A program made the position numbers and the translations under genes. This document shows positions 11,925 to 25,358 of a DNA stretch of 64,000 nt, piece after piece; position 1 is the first letter of the stretch; each line of letters begins with the position of its first letter. The stretch comes from Linanthus parryae (taxonomy: Eukaryota; Streptophyta; Magnoliopsida; Ericales; Polemoniaceae), in the NCBI GenBank assembly GCA_023055425.1, contig JALGPY010000014.1, forward strand, positions 14,468,501-14,532,500. Reading direction: 5' to 3'. Under the pieces are notes generated by a model. That model saw only the letters and a list, made by a program, of their open reading frames with translations. It was not told the DNA's origin and ran no database searches.

Positions 11925-12661
11925 TAAAACAATCCTAGGATTTTCAGCCTCGATATGTTCCATTATTTTCCTTCTTTTTTCGCGTTTTGTTCTTCGTTCG
12001 AGAACAACGCACGGACTGTGTTGATTCGACCATCTTGCGACCGTCGATTAACCTCACCACCCACACCACTAGAGTCAGAATTGATTTCCGATCAGAATCT
12101 CAAAATTTCGCAGTCATTGGAGGTCTCACGCGCTCCCACGCGCAAGCAGAGTCCTCGGCTGTTCCTCCATCACGCGCTACGCGCCACACACTTCAGGAGG
12201 CCTCGGCTCATTTTTTTCGATTTTTGGCTTGCGTACGGCTCCAACTTACCGAGTTCTAGAACCGGCTTCCTTGTCATCCTTCCACCGCCTAGCTCGAATA
12301 CGGCTTCTGTTCGGCTTGGGTTTTTAGCTGATTCATCAGTTGGCTTCAGTATGGCTCCACTGAGCCATTTCGTGCTTATAGCTCGTTATAGTGGCTACCT
12401 CTGTTCTAGCCTTGTTCCGTTCCGGTCAGCAAGCCTTTACTCGTCGTTTCTGTCCGTTTTTCATTTGGATTTGAACGTGAAGACACCGTTCCCAATGATT
12501 TTGACCTTCTGAATCCGTTTTCGGGGTCCAATTGGCCAAATTTGCTCAGTTTCTTTTTGGTACATCCTCGTGGTTATTTGGGTTAAGTTGTTGACTCTTA
12601 TTTGGATTTTGTGTGTCATTGAGATTTGTTTTATGGCTCTAACCCCTGCTCAGTGATTATG

Positions 12662-15600
12662 GTGCGTTCTAGCAGTCTCGCTTGTGATACTGGATTGTGT
12701 TCATATTGTAATGAATCGGGACATAGGCTGCTTTATTGTCCTATTCGTGTGTGTCGACATTGTGGACTGAAACAGCCATGTCATTACTTATCTTACTGTC
12801 CTGAGCACCCTGACCTACGTTCAGAACCTGCCCCTAGTGACTCCTCGACATGTGATTCAGCAACTCGTTTTCTATCATCAGATGATCAGATTGTTGGATT
12901 TCTTCAGCGTGTAGCTGATGTAGTTCGTGAACGGACTACATATTCATCACTCTCCGCTATCTCAGGGTAAAAATGCTTGGTATTTAACTCAGGATGCTAT
13001 AATCACATGACTTTTGATTCTACGTTTTTAAAGGGCTTCACGAGACGTCCTCTGCTCCGATTATTTATATAGCTGATGGTATAACCTTAAGTGTTACTCA
13101 TACTGGTCATATCTCACAGGATAAGCTATCTATTTCAGATACATTCTTGGTTCCTACTCCATCTCAATTCGCTATTCGTTGGACAGATATGTGATTGAGT
13201 TTGGAAGTGATATTTTCGTCTAGTGGATGTCGTGTGCAGGATCCTCACACAGGAAACACACTTGGTGTTGGTTGTAAAGTTAGACGACTATTTCAACTCA
13301 CAAGCCTCACTCTCCCGTCAAATTCTTCAGTTGTTGTTGCTGCTGCCACATCTCCGGTATCATCTCCTCTTAACTTGTGGAATTCACGATTGGGCCATGC
13401 TTATATTGGGCGTGTTCGTTCTCTTGTCTCCAGTGGTAAATTAGGCACTGTCAAGGGTGAGCATATTGACTGTGTGCCTTGTCAGTTGGCTAAGGAACAT
13501 GCTTTGCCTTTTCCCCATAGTGTGTCATCATCCTCAACACCTTTTGGCTTGGTTCACTCGGATGTTTAGGGGCCTTCTCGCGGATCGAGATATTTTGTTA
13601 TCTTTGTAAATGATTTTACTCGATATACTTGGATATTTATAATGAAGAATCGTTCAGAGTTGCCTCAAATATATTTTGATTTTGCAGCTATGGTGCAAAC
13701 ACAGTTCTCATGTCCGATCAAAGTTTTTCGGTCTGATAATGCGATGGAGTACAAGTATTCTGAGTTCTTGACTACTATTCGAAAACATGGTACTCTTCTT
13801 CACAGATCTTTTCCTGGCACATCTTATCAGAATGGACGTGCAAAAAGCAAGCATCGTCATATTCTTGATACGACTCGAGCTCTCTTGTTTTCTTCTTCAT
13901 GTCCTGGACGCTTTTGGGGGAAAGCTGATCTATATGTTGTGTATACTATTAATCGGGTTCCTACAGTTGTTCTTAAGAACATGACTCCGCATGAAAATTA
14001 TATGGTACGCTCCCAAATTATTCTTCTCTTCGAGTCTTTGGAAGTGTATGATTTGTTCTTCTTTAGCCTCATGAGCATAATAAGTTGGAACCCATATCAA
14101 GAATGTGTTGTTTTCTTGGATATGGTATCGAACATAAAGGATATCGATGTTGGGATCCAGTTTCGAAGCGTCTTAGGCTATGTCGCCACGTGGTCTTTAT
14201 GGAACATATGATGTTCTATGAAGTTTTGTCATTTGATGCTTCCACCACCATTGACCATCCTTGTCTTGCAGATCTTTCATTTGATCCATTCTTCGTGATT
14301 CTTTAGTTGACACTTCAGTTCAGCTGCAGACTCCTTCAGATTTTTTGGTTGATGAGGTTATTTTCCCTTCTCCTTCTCTAGTTACACATGGTCCGATACC
14401 TGTCTCTCCTGGTCTTTTTAGTGTTCCTGCTCCAGATCCACATGTTATCTCCCCTGCTCCTGTTGCACATTTTCTGGTTACTGCCTGCTCCTATTACTTT
14501 TCCTATTCCTACTCCACAAGTTCCACTTTCGATTTCTGATTCCACATATGATGCCTCTTCAGGTCCAAAGAGTGACACAGATGAGTCCGCTTCTACAGCA
14601 ACTCGTCGCTCCACGAGAGAACGTAGATAATATGTTCAATTTCAAGATTATGTCACTTCTGGTATTTTCAGCATCATGAACCACAGTCTTATCGGGAAGC
14701 TAGCTCTGAACCATTATGGCGAAAAGCAATGCAAGATGAGTTGGATGCTCCCACATGAACTCATACTTGGGACTTAGTCTCATTACCTCCAGTAAGACTG
14801 CGGTAGGTTGCAGATGGGTGTATAAAATCAAGACGGGTTCTGACGATTCCATTGGGAGATATAAGGATGGTTTGGTGGCTAGAGGCTTCACACATGAGTA
14901 TGGTAATGAATATGAGGAGACATTTGCTCCAGTTGCTCGACTTACCTCGGTTCGTACTTTGATTGTTGTAGCTGCAATCCGACGCTGAACCTTGTTCCAG
15001 ATGGACGTTAAGAATACATTTCTTAATTGTGATCTTACAGAGGAGGTGTATATGAAGCCTCCGCCCGGTCTCACTGTTCACGGATCACATGTATGTCTCT
15101 GACGTCGCGCATTATATGGTATGAAGCAAGCCCCTTGGGCTGTTTGATAAGTTTAGCTCTATAATGCTTCAACTTGGATTCTCTTCTAGTGCTTATGACT
15201 CAGCTCTGTTCATTTGCCGTACGGATCGTGGAATTATTCTCTTATTGATATATGTTGATGATATGATCATTACCGGGGATGATCTCATTGGTATCCGTGG
15301 GCTAAAGAAGTCCTTGAACAACCATTTTGAGATGAAAGACTTGGGTCTCTCAGTTTTTTTTGGGGTCTTGAGGTTACTTGTGATGCTGACAGCTACTCTT
15401 TATCTTAGACCAAGTATGCTTCTGATATTGTTTCTCGTGCAGGACTGACTGATTCAAAGGTTGCCTCCACACCATTGGAGCCCAACCTGAAGCTAACTCC
15501 CTTAGAGGGTGAACCTTTCTCTGATCCTACTCGATACATACAAATTGTCGATAGTCTGGTTTATCTCACAATCACTCGTCCTAACTTACAATATGCTATT

Positions 15601-16183
15601 CATCAGGTCAGAGAGGTTCCCACTGCTCCACAATCCACACACTATGTTGTTGCTCTTTGGATTCTCTGTTACGTCAAAGGAACTTGTTCTGCGGTCTTCA
15701 TTTCTCTGCTCGGCCTACACCAATCCTACATGGTTTTCATATGCTGATTGGGCTGGTGATCCTACTGAAAGACGCTCAACTACTGGGCGTAATTTCTTCT
15801 TGGGTGATTCACTTATATCCTGGTGCAGCAAGAAGCAAACTGTTGTTTCTCTATCTAGCACATAGTCAGAATACCATGCTCTAGGTGACGCCACACAGGA
15901 GCTCATATGGCTTCACCGGCTATAGTTGATATGCGGATTTCACAACCCTATTCTACCACCATACGTTGTGATAATCGTAGTGCCATCTAGATTGTCCAGA
16001 ATGATGTTTTTCACAAGCGGACCAAACACATTTCACTTTGTCCGTCAACACATCCGATTCGGCACAGTACGTTTGCAGTTTGTTACTTTGTTGGAACAGA
16101 CTGCAGATATCCACACGAAGTCTCATGCGCTAGGGCGTCTTCGGGATCTTCTTCCCAAACTTCCGCTAATCTGTACAACTTAG
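12662..16183 (+). pseudogene. Degenerate Copia gag-pol
   Basis: Domain order is typical of Copia. A CCHC-like knuckle (CSYCNESGHRLLYC) is near 12695-12740, followed by protease-region remnants around 12970-13150. The GAG-pre-integrase motif LWNSRLGH is near 13376 and the integrase start HSDV near 13560, followed by a stop. The integrase core continues through RSDNAMEY (about 13731). RT is at about 14755-15450 with YVDDMIITGDD near 15253, and RNase H remnants at 15640-16180. The usual integrase glutamate (GxAERKH in relatives) is replaced: here GRAKSKH. Frames change repeatedly and several stops interrupt, so it is not functional. Confidence 0.88.
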
Positions 16184-17338
16184 TCAAACTTGGATATTTT
16201 TAGAAGTCAACTTTGTTCAAGCTTCACCGTTGTACTTGAAATGTTGTTCTGAGCAACTCTCTAGAAGGACATTCTGGTCAATTAAGTCATCTGACAAGTC
16301 AAATCAGACAGACAAAGTAATGAGGGAAACTTCTCAACTGGTCGATTTTATAGTCAGTTACTGATCAATTTAGGAAGAGATTTGAGAATATGAAAATCGA
16401 ATTTGTAGCTTGAAGTGCCAGATTTCCATAACACGTTTGATCTTTTCAAGATTCAAAATAGTCGGAAGGATATTGCGGGTTAAAATTAGGCTGTTTCAAG
16501 CCATTCCCTACTTAGGGAATATTCAAGTTTCGACATTTACAAATACGGTTGCGCAACAACTTCAGAAAGGTTTTAAGAGACATATAGAGCATTTCAGAAA
16601 GAGACCTTTATATGGCCTTGAATCCCTTACGACAAGCTAAAAGTATGGGGAAATAAAATCACAATACAATGAAGGAAAAGAGAGATTTTAAGTCATGAGC
16701 AGATTCAACTAAAACTCCAGACTTAGCAAAATATTCATGTATTAACATTCTCAGGCATATCTTGTAGTCACTTTGAGGTAAATAAAGGTGACCTAGAAAG
16801 TGTTTCAAAAGAACCAAGAAACAAGAAACCATAGTAGGATGTGCAGGGAACAAACAGGGACACGAATTCAGTAGAACCAACAATCATGTATGTAGATACT
16901 AGCTCATGAATTTGGCAAAAATAAGTGGACGAACCCCAACTTAGAACACCTCTCTAGCAGCAAGTTGGGATGTTCTTTTGAAGGATTTAGAGATTAAGTC
17001 AAGATTTGATGTTAGCGTATTTTTGAAGCTGGTTATATGAGGATTACACAGGAAGAAGAAGCAGTTCAGACAACCAACTAACGAAAGAGTTATAGTTGTC
17101 ACAAGTTGGCATGAAAATGTATAGTTCTAATTCAAGAATACAGCAACAAGTTCACACTTCACACTTCCCAGTTACTTTTAGCCCCAATTTCAGAGGTGTT
17201 ACTGGTTAAATCTGGAGTTCAAGTTAACACCAACTTGTGGAGGGACAACTAGAGAATACAAGGCATCAATTTGTTCCTGAAAAGGTCTAGAAACAAAGGA
17301 GAAATCATAGCATTTACTAGCTTCAGTTTGAGGGGGGC
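16184..17338 (+). other. 3' untranslated part of the decayed Copia with polypurine tract
   Basis: About 1.15 kb between the end of pol and the 3' LTR, without a recognisable domain. The stretch GAGGGGGGC at 17330-17338 directly precedes the LTR start TGTTATAATATA and is the polypurine tract. Confidence 0.7.
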
Positions 17339-17340
17339 TG

Positions 17341-17399
<59 letters not shown>
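17339..17399 (+). repeat. 3' LTR of the decayed Copia, first part (TA microsatellite)
   Basis: Starts TGTTATAATATATA, matching the 5' LTR start, and consists mainly of about 27 TA units. It is cut at 17399 by the minus-strand Copia. Because the target was a TA microsatellite, a clean target duplication cannot be read. Confidence 0.8.
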
Positions 17400-17401
<2 letters not shown>

Positions 17402-17941
17402 AAGGGCAGGAAGGATCTATCACATACAGATCTACAACATGAATTATAGCGGAAGATTCATGTGTTTACCTTGTCTTCCTAAGCTCCTTAATGCAGCGGA
17501 TGATCGTTGTGTTGTTTGCTTTCACGTGCCTCCTTCTTGATCTTGCTCCCACCAATCTAGTGTGAATCTCGAGGACGAACACTAATTTCCACACCACGTT
17601 CCACCTCCTTGGATGAAGTTGGAGAGAGACTAGGGTTCTCTACAACTAGTATGAATCTAGACAGAGTAACTTTATACCTATTCTCGATCGAAAGAATAGG
17701 AATAGGTATCCCAACCAAAGTCAATCGAAGTATCTCTGGAATAGCATTAGCCTTTTGGCACACCATAATGTGTAGGAGGCTGCCTCTTTATATAGGCAAA
17801 ACTTCTCTTAGGTTTGCACATAAACCCCTAGGGTTTGAGCCTTAGCTACTAACCCCTCTAGTTTGTGCATTAGTGCAACTAACCCCATAAGGTTATGATA
17901 ATTGCATTGGGCACCCCACATGGGCGCACCAATTGCTAACA
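17400..17941 (-). repeat. 3' LTR of the inner Copia (542 bp)
   Basis: Matches 24809-25293 with few substitutions seen by eye. It holds an extra segment of about 57 bp (within about 17678-17740) missing from the other LTR. Plus-strand edges are TGAAGGGCAGGAAGG and TTGCTAACA. Confidence 0.88.
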
Positions 17942-19299
17942 TCTCCCACTCGCACAGTGGGGTTGCCCAATTCATCCAGTCTCTATCAATCTCCAACTTT
18001 CTATCATCTACAAAAGAGTATTGTGTGGCCGTGGCGTGTGACCGGTGAGAGTACCTGCATTTCGGGAGATCCGTACACCAAACTCGTATAGCCAGCATGG
18101 GAAGGCACCCTCTCGGGAGATCCACATACCAAACTCGTATAGCCAGCGCAGGAAGGCACCCTTAAAACATAAAACAGTAATAATTCTCTCTGTAACTCTC
18201 GTATTCCCCAGATTCCTCCGATTGTCATCTCGTGGATCATGAGCACCTGCCTTGTCCCGAAGGCCATGCTCCAATGAGTCCACATCTCCTTATTATTTTC
18301 ATATCCTACATGATCCCATAAGATCTTGCAGGTGGGCCCAATGAAGATAATAAAGAGCGATGCAACGAGAATCTTTCCTTACATACATGTGTCACTCAGA
18401 TTCGGCTCAGCTGCTTTCCCAGCAGTGTCCGAAAGGCCGAATCATCCATAACTGTAAGGTGTCACGCCAAAGTAGCACCACCGACCCGTCTCCTCATGAC
18501 ACAGACGTAAGTACAAAGGGTATACGGTGTCAATCATCCTTATATGATCGACGAGGCTCACACGATGAGGAATCCCAGGGACTAATTCTACTCATCACCT
18601 CATGGTCACTCATAAGCGCGCGTTATTCAAGGGGGAATATGCGCCATAGTGTTTAGACTCTGATCAGAGCGCATGTCTTATCCTTGCAAAAGGACCACTA
18701 TGCAGATGTCTATCCGGTAGCCCTTATGGCCACCAGCCCGAGTGCTGCCATGTCACACTATTGTGAACAACTATCAGCTCTCGCATCTGGCCTCTTCTAC
18801 ACAGACTATACATGGTTTGGGATAATAACCATGTTCGATTGGCCATAACCAACCTCACCTTGGAACTTATTTCCAATGCGACAGTCGAATCCGTCTGACA
18901 TGCTCCTAGCTCTACTGATAGACCTCAAGCTCTTATCATAGGCCATATGCTCATATGAAGAAGGCATCTCATATCATATCGCAGGCTTGCAGCGCTTATC
19001 TGGATTCTGTCTCATCTTCCGCCACACCCAGACATATCCAGGATATTGCGAAGGCGGTCGCTCGTGTGAGTGAGCCGACCTAGTGTCTGCGTGACATGCT
19101 CTATGCTAGTACAGGAAATATAACATATCATACATGTATCAAAACAACATGCTGCTTAAAACAAATCCAATTAAAATCCAGTCAATCAATGTCTCGTGTG
19201 CTCATCAATCATATTGCTAGTTATCGACTACCAAGTCCCAATTTTCTAAAGAGATCCACAAGGACGATTCTCATGTGATTTAGGAATGGGATGAGCCAA

Positions 19300-22200
19300 C
19301 ATCCTGGCCCATAGTCGATCCACTCCAGGATTACTCTCTAGGTAGTTATTTCACCTTTTGTGAAATAGTACCCTTGACTATGTGTTTTGACTTTCCCGCA
19401 GTGCTATAGCCGTGTGCTAGCACAACTCATGGTAATCGGTTTGTCGATAGCTCATAAGCTTACTATAAAACCCTTTTAGTCAAACACATCTCTGCCCTAT
19501 GGCAGAACAGGCAATCGTGCTTCGCTTCCATGGTCAATGGAGCGGTCTAATACAATAATGCAACACTTATATTGCATTTGTTCCATGCGAGTCTATCATC
19601 AAGAATGGACGATAGCCTGAGTTGGATCCATGTGCATCTAGGTCCCCACCCTAGTAAGCATATGTGGCTAACTAGTCGAAGCATCTTCTTCGATAGTCAT
19701 AGCACGTGATCCATCATATAGAGTATCCTGGTTACAACCTTGTGTCTTAAATTGGAATATCCTGAAATCCAATTCTTCCGATTGCATAGCGTTCGCTAGG
19801 TCTGAGTATACACCACAGTGCATATAAGACTCATACTGCATCAGGCACTCTGGTCATCTGGTCATTCTTGTATGGTGTCTCTTAGGGCACATGCCTAGGC
19901 TCGTAAAGTCTTGCGCTGAGCTACAGGAGTACAATTACTCCTTAGGGGACTCGAACAATCCCTAAGCTCCACTAGCCAATAGTGTGTCATCGATATTAAG
20001 TGACGTGATCTTCAACTCTCTACTAGTAAGAGTGATACACAGCGGTTTCCATTTTTTATCGTAAACATATAGTAAACGATCCCTGATGAAATACCACTGT
20101 CCAGAGGACTAGCTAAGATCCCATATGGACTTAGTTAGCTTGCACACATTCTGTGCATTTTGACCTTAGTCACCTCTAGGATTTCTCCATTGAGAAATTT
20201 AGTCGTCACGTCTATCGAGAATGGATCCACAACTATTGATGCTACCAAGCGAATCAACGTAATCCTTACCACCCAAAGCCTTGGGAAGGATACCTCGTTG
20301 TACCAACGCAAATCGTTGGATCGACCCAAAATCGTCGATTGCTACTCTCAGAATGAGTGTAGCCTTATTCGCTTCTACGCAAGTCGTATGCCTTACCACG
20401 CTTCCGTCTGGGTCTCTGATTGACCTTGGAAATCCATTAATCTCCAATAGTCTTCCATCCAGTTGGAAATCCAACCTAGCCTTAAACTTTGTTGGCCCTT
20501 TATAGACTCTAATTCATCCTGTAAAGCTTACTATTCATTCTTCATTATTAGGGAACGATAAGGCCTAGGATTCTATCCTATCGTTTTATGCAAGGTGATC
20601 CTTAAGATCATCCCTTCGATCTCAAGTAGTCGATGGGTATGCTCCTATGAGCAATTCCTTTGCATAGGAGGATCATCATTTGCTATCATCCCTTATGGAT
20701 GGAGCACCCTGCTTGGAAAGTCACTCCCACTGTTCAAAGGATCCTTGAGGAACTAATTCCCCATAATCGACTAAGGAACAGGGTATCTTCCAGCGGTTCC
20801 TCCATGCTCGTGGAGATCATCATCTCTACGAACATATCCCTTAATTATGGACATCTCCCATGAGAGATCACATATCTCGTGAATCCATTTACGTTATACT
20901 ACTAATCGGCTGTCGCGTTTCAAATACGCAACCCCTAGGATGCTCCGAATAGCATGAGAAGATACATTACTCCATGGAGATACGTTTCTTCCGTCTAGGG
21001 TCTAACTTCAAATTCTTTCTTGTCAGGTGATGAAAGATCCTGGGACAATATCCTAGGTTCATCATTGTCTTGCGTGGTGACCCTTATTGTCTTCCTTTCG
21101 ATGTCAATTCATCGACGGGATATGCTCCAAAGAGCGTTCCTACGCAAAGAGGGTTCCTCCACATAGTCATAATCTATGATGGGCTGTTCACTAGGCATGT
21201 TACTCCCACTGTCCTGAAGATCCGTAGGAACTATTTCCTGTTGATCATTCAGGGATGGGGTGTCATCCAGTGAAACTTTTGTTTCGTAGAGACTTATTTC
21301 TCAACGAACCTCTTCCTGACTTGAAATTTAGTTAGTACATAAGCTGCCGATCCCCATGGCCTAAGGTCACCTCATTCAGGTTGCCTTTTGGTCCACATCT
21401 CGTAGGGTGTAGTGGCTAAAGACTTGGTGGACTTATGGTTGCGTATGTTGATAGTCGTTTAGAAAAGTGTCTCCTCCGAATAGGGAACTTGTACTTTGCA
21501 CGCTCTATCATACTTCAGACCATCTCTTACAGTAACTATTCCTCTTATTCTCTACAGCTTTTTGCTGGAGCGTGGGAATAGCCAACTGCCTTACTTCTCT
21601 CCATCACATAGCTCTTGCTAAGATAGATACTTCTAGTCTCATTCAGGCCAAGGACATATCCTTTTATCCAGACGGTTTTTCTACCTTTTGTAGAGACCTG
21701 TCTGAAGCACCCTTGTGCCTCAGATTTATGTAGCCCAAGCACACACAGTTGAGACGCGGATAATCATCTACGAATGTGATGGAACAGTAAGCACCGTGTC
21801 TTAGCTTTAACAACTTAATGGAACATAACAACAGAATGAATAATGTATATAAGACTCAGTAGTCTTTAATGCTCTACCGGATAATTTTGCGTTTTTGCCT
21901 TTCATGTCCGGCAAGAATCACACACAGGTAAGGGTACCTTGGGCAAAGTCCAAGCAGGCCTGCCCTAGCTAGCCTGAACATCCTTTCCTGTCAACGTGTG
22001 TCTTAATCTAGCGCGCCACATATCAGAATCTTAAGTCATACTCTTAAGTTGACATCCAAGAATTCTGAGGCGTCACTCATGCTAGAATTTTAAGAACGCA
22101 AACACCATGATATAACCATATCTAAAGTTAAAACTGTGACCAAAACAAATTTTGGTGGCTACTCCCTCAAAGATAATCCTTTGGATCCTTAGACGAGAAG

Positions 22201-23600
22201 TTAGTGCCAGGTCTGGCCTTCTCTTGTCTTAGGAAAAACTCCTTTGCCCTTTTTGCGCTTGTCAGTCTTGGGTAATACTGGTATTATACCAACATTGTCC
22301 CTAAATTCATTTATCCTTGCCCCACCTGTTGCCTTGGTCCTAATACCGGGCTAGGGACTTTTTCTGCCTATCATACTTCACTAAGTATGATCATACTTCA
22401 CCAACAGTCTTTAGCAATCATTTATCGCTTAGACATCCGAAGTATGCTGGACTAGTATTCTTAGCAAACCCTTTTTGCTTAGATCCTAGAACAGTGTGAT
22501 GTTTGGTCTAATCCAAACATCCTGACATGTTTTGGTCTTATCCAAACATCCTGACACGTGCAAGGTGTGTCATATAACGTTTCATGAAACGTGGCAGAGA
22601 TTGCAACAAATTACAAAAGGATAGCTTATACCTGACAACCCTTAACTCTATTATCATACATGGCATCAATCTCAGACGGTAAAGTCGAGTGCTCAATATT
22701 ATGACATGAGCCATAACTCATAGTAGAGGTAGGATTATTATGAGCCAATGCTCAGAATTTATGTACGCAAATGGCTAAGATGGATCCAAGATTCTTCTTT
22801 GGTTTCCTAGAATTTTAAAAAGTGGTCTAGAACATGCTGATGAGGTCATTTCCCCACCTTTTCATAGCATGCTCTATGATATTATCTTGACTGCTGCCTC
22901 CCACTATTGGTGAGCCTAAAGATAATGTCTATGTGCTTGCTGTGACAACTTATTCATCACAGGTTCGACCATATTTGTAGGTGGCAAACAACCTATGTCC
23001 AACGGATGGTTACATAGTACGACGGCTTAACATGTCGTTGTTGTCACCATTTAGCCTTTACAGTTTCGATTTAGACACGATTGATAGAGACATTGTGGAA
23101 GTTAATCATTAGCATTTACTTAGCTCCAAAGTAACATGTGACATCGATTAAACTTAATAGTTCCTCACAAGGACTCCACCAAAACCTAGCGTATATCCTA
23201 GGAATCAAATCTCATCACTTGTGATTTCCTATCAATTTTAATCATGTCATCATGTGAGCTCTTTTGTTTTAGTTCTTTAGCATGCGAGGTTAAACATATA
23301 TATCCAATCACACGCAGTTATAACATAAAACAAGCACAAGCATAAATAAATATGCAATGGATGTGGCCCCTAAGGTGCACTCCCACTATTGAGAGCACTT
23401 CTTGAGCAAGTCTTGAACTCCATCTCACGCCATCTCGCCTACTTGAGGACTCCAAGCTTGAGGCTCCTTTAGACCGTCTAATTGCTCCATGCACCTTGCG
23501 CCATAGCTTTTGGTTTGGCCATCTCTCTTGAAGCTTCAATCTTCAATCTCTACTAACTATCTTATTTCTAATAAGAAGTAACCTCATAGAGGCGAGTGGA
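19300..23600 (-). pseudogene. Remnants of Copia gag-pol in the inner element
   Basis: The minus strand around 20230-20160 reads IDVTTKFLNGEILE, matching the Copia RT motif (in relatives MDVKTAFLNGELEE). Around 21790-21740 it reads CSITFVDDYPRL, the integrase core motif. The order right to left (integrase, then RT) fits minus-strand transcription. Stops and frame changes are frequent and no frame exceeds about 90 codons. Boundaries are approximate. The gag part, expected near 22.2-23.5 kb, is barely recognisable. Confidence 0.7.
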
Positions 23601-24185
23601 TGAGAAGAGAAGACACTAGAGTATAGAGAGGCACGACTCGCAGGCCGTATTTTGATTACATATTCAAAACCAAAACCAAAACCAAAATATAAAACATCTA
23701 TGCCACATCCATGCACCAAACACATCCATTCAAACCACAACAGCATGTATAACAATATAACAAACATACTGGAATTTTCTGGAAATTTCCAGAATTAAGC
23801 AATAATTACTGGAAATTAATAAGCAATAATCTAATCAACTAAAAAAGATCGATAAATTGCTCCTTACCACTTAGGGTCTCACCACCTATGGCAAAACGTA
23901 GGGAAAAATGACCTAAGTCTCCAGAAAAAATTTGGGCTCAAAACAGTGTGTTTAAGGTCGTCAAACTGCCTCGGGAAGTGTGCTAAACACTAATTAATTA
24001 ATCTGGAAATTACTAAAATTTTCCGTCGCTCCAAAAATTATGAAAAAATATCCACAAAATAGGAAATTTAATTTGGAGTCCCTAGGAAAAAACCGGACGA
24101 AAAATGACGGCGAGAGGAGGCCGCACGGGCCCTCACGCGCCGCCGGGCCGCCGCGCGTGGGCGCGTCTGCCTCCGCCACGCGCCG

Positions 24186-24355
24186 ACGTCGGCCCATGTG
24201 CCACGCCAGCATGCCACGTGGCATGCCACGTCAGCACCTATGCCGACGTCAGCTCGCCACGTCAGCTGACACGTGGCTGCCACATCATCGCCACGTCAAC
24301 CACTTGCTGACGTGGCACCGCCACGTCATCTGCCACGTCAGCCCTGGGGCCACGT
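24186..24355 (-). promoter_or_regulatory. Cluster of ACGT-core motifs in the leader of the inner Copia
   Basis: Eleven ACGT cores occur in about 170 bp, mostly as CCACGTCA or its complement TGACGTGG, plus a CCACGTGG G-box. They lie in a GC-rich island (about 24100-24480) between the 5' LTR and the expected gag start on the minus strand. ACGT cores are the usual binding sites of plant bZIP factors. Whether these are used is unknown; they could also be a simple tandem expansion. Confidence 0.5.
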
Positions 24356-24793
24356 CATCAGCCGCCGCCAGCCCTTAGGCGCGTGCGGCGCGTGCGGCGC
24401 GTGGCGGCGCGTGGCCGCGCGTGGGGGCGGCGTCGGTGGCGCGTGAAGCCCACGCGCCGCCTTCCCGTGCTCCGTTTCCGACGAAATTAATTTTGCCGTG
24501 ATCGTCTTTTCGTCCTGATCCCGATTATGTGGTCAAAATCCAATTTTAACAAGTTTTTGAAAAACGTGTTCTACTGATTGGATCTAGCAGTCCAGATTAA
24601 TACAGTTCCGAAACTTTGAAAATTCATAACTAATTCATTGTAAATCCAAAAAATATAAAATTTATATATCTGGAATCCTCGTGAAAAACCCTACCGAACC
24701 ATATAGGTTTTGTCTACTGGTTATGAAATTTCAGAAACGCGATTTTTTAATACAGTTTCGGGAACGCTTATCGAGGCACGAAAAACAAACTAA

Positions 24794-24807
24794 TGGCTGT
24801 GATACCA
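24794..24807 (-). promoter_or_regulatory. Primer-binding site of the inner Copia
   Basis: The minus strand reads TGGTATCACAGCCA one base inside the 5' LTR end. This is the tRNA-Met type with small differences and fixes the element's orientation. Confidence 0.8.
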
Positions 24808-24808
24808 A

Positions 24809-25290
24809 TGAAGGGCAGGAAGGATCTATCACATACAGATCTACAACATGAATTATAGCGGAAGATTCATGTTTTTACCTTGTCTTCCTAAGCTCCTTAA
24901 TGCAGCGGATGATCGTTGTGTTGTTTGCTTTCACGTGCCTCCTTCTTGATCTTGCTCCCACCAATCTAGTGTGAATCTCGAGGACGAACACTGATTTCCA
25001 CACCACGTTCCACCTCCTTGGATGAAATTAGAGAGAGACTAGGGTTCTCTACAACTAGTATGAATCTAGACAGAGTAACTTTATTCTCTGGAATAGCATT
25101 AGCCTTTTGGCACACCATAATTTGTAGGAGGCTGCCTCCTTATATAGGCAAAACTTCTCCTAGGTTTGCACATAAACCCCTAGGGTTTGAGCCTTAGCTA
25201 CTAACCCCTCTAGTTTGTGCATTAGTGCAACTAACCCCATAAGGTTATGATAATTGCATTGGGCACCCCACATGGGCGCACCAATTGCTA

Positions 25291-25293
<3 letters not shown>
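24809..25293 (-). repeat. 5' LTR of the inner Copia (485 bp)
   Basis: Near-identical to 17400-17941 apart from scattered single-base changes (about eight noted by eye) and the deletion of about 57 bp. Confidence 0.88.

Positions 25294-25358
<65 letters not shown>

Larger units (their letters stand above)
17400..25293 (-). mobile_element. Copia-type LTR retrotransposon with decayed interior, inserted in the 3' LTR of another
   Basis: On the minus strand the element runs from the 5' LTR (25293-24809) to the 3' LTR (17941-17400); LTRs start TGTTAGCAATTGG and end CCTTCA. The primer site (TGGTATCACAGCCA on the minus strand, 24807-24794) and a polypurine tract (GTGGGAGA just before the 3' LTR) are in place. 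The interior of about 6.9 kb keeps recognisable pol stretches on the minus strand (integrase near 21.75 kb, RT near 20.2 kb) but no long open frame. No clear target duplication is readable. Confidence 0.85.

Noticed and set aside
11955..12512. 185-codon open frame on the plus strand after the 5' LTR
   Set aside because: It lies in the leader of the decayed Copia, has no gag or other domain, and is serine/leucine-rich by composition.
24040..24378. Open frames in the GC-rich island
   Set aside because: Overlapping frames on both strands in a GC-rich transposon leader, with no domain features; stop codons are rare here because of composition.
17339..25353. Long (TA)n runs as independent features
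   Set aside because: They are microsatellites inside the LTR of the decayed Copia, expanded on both sides of the nested insertion.
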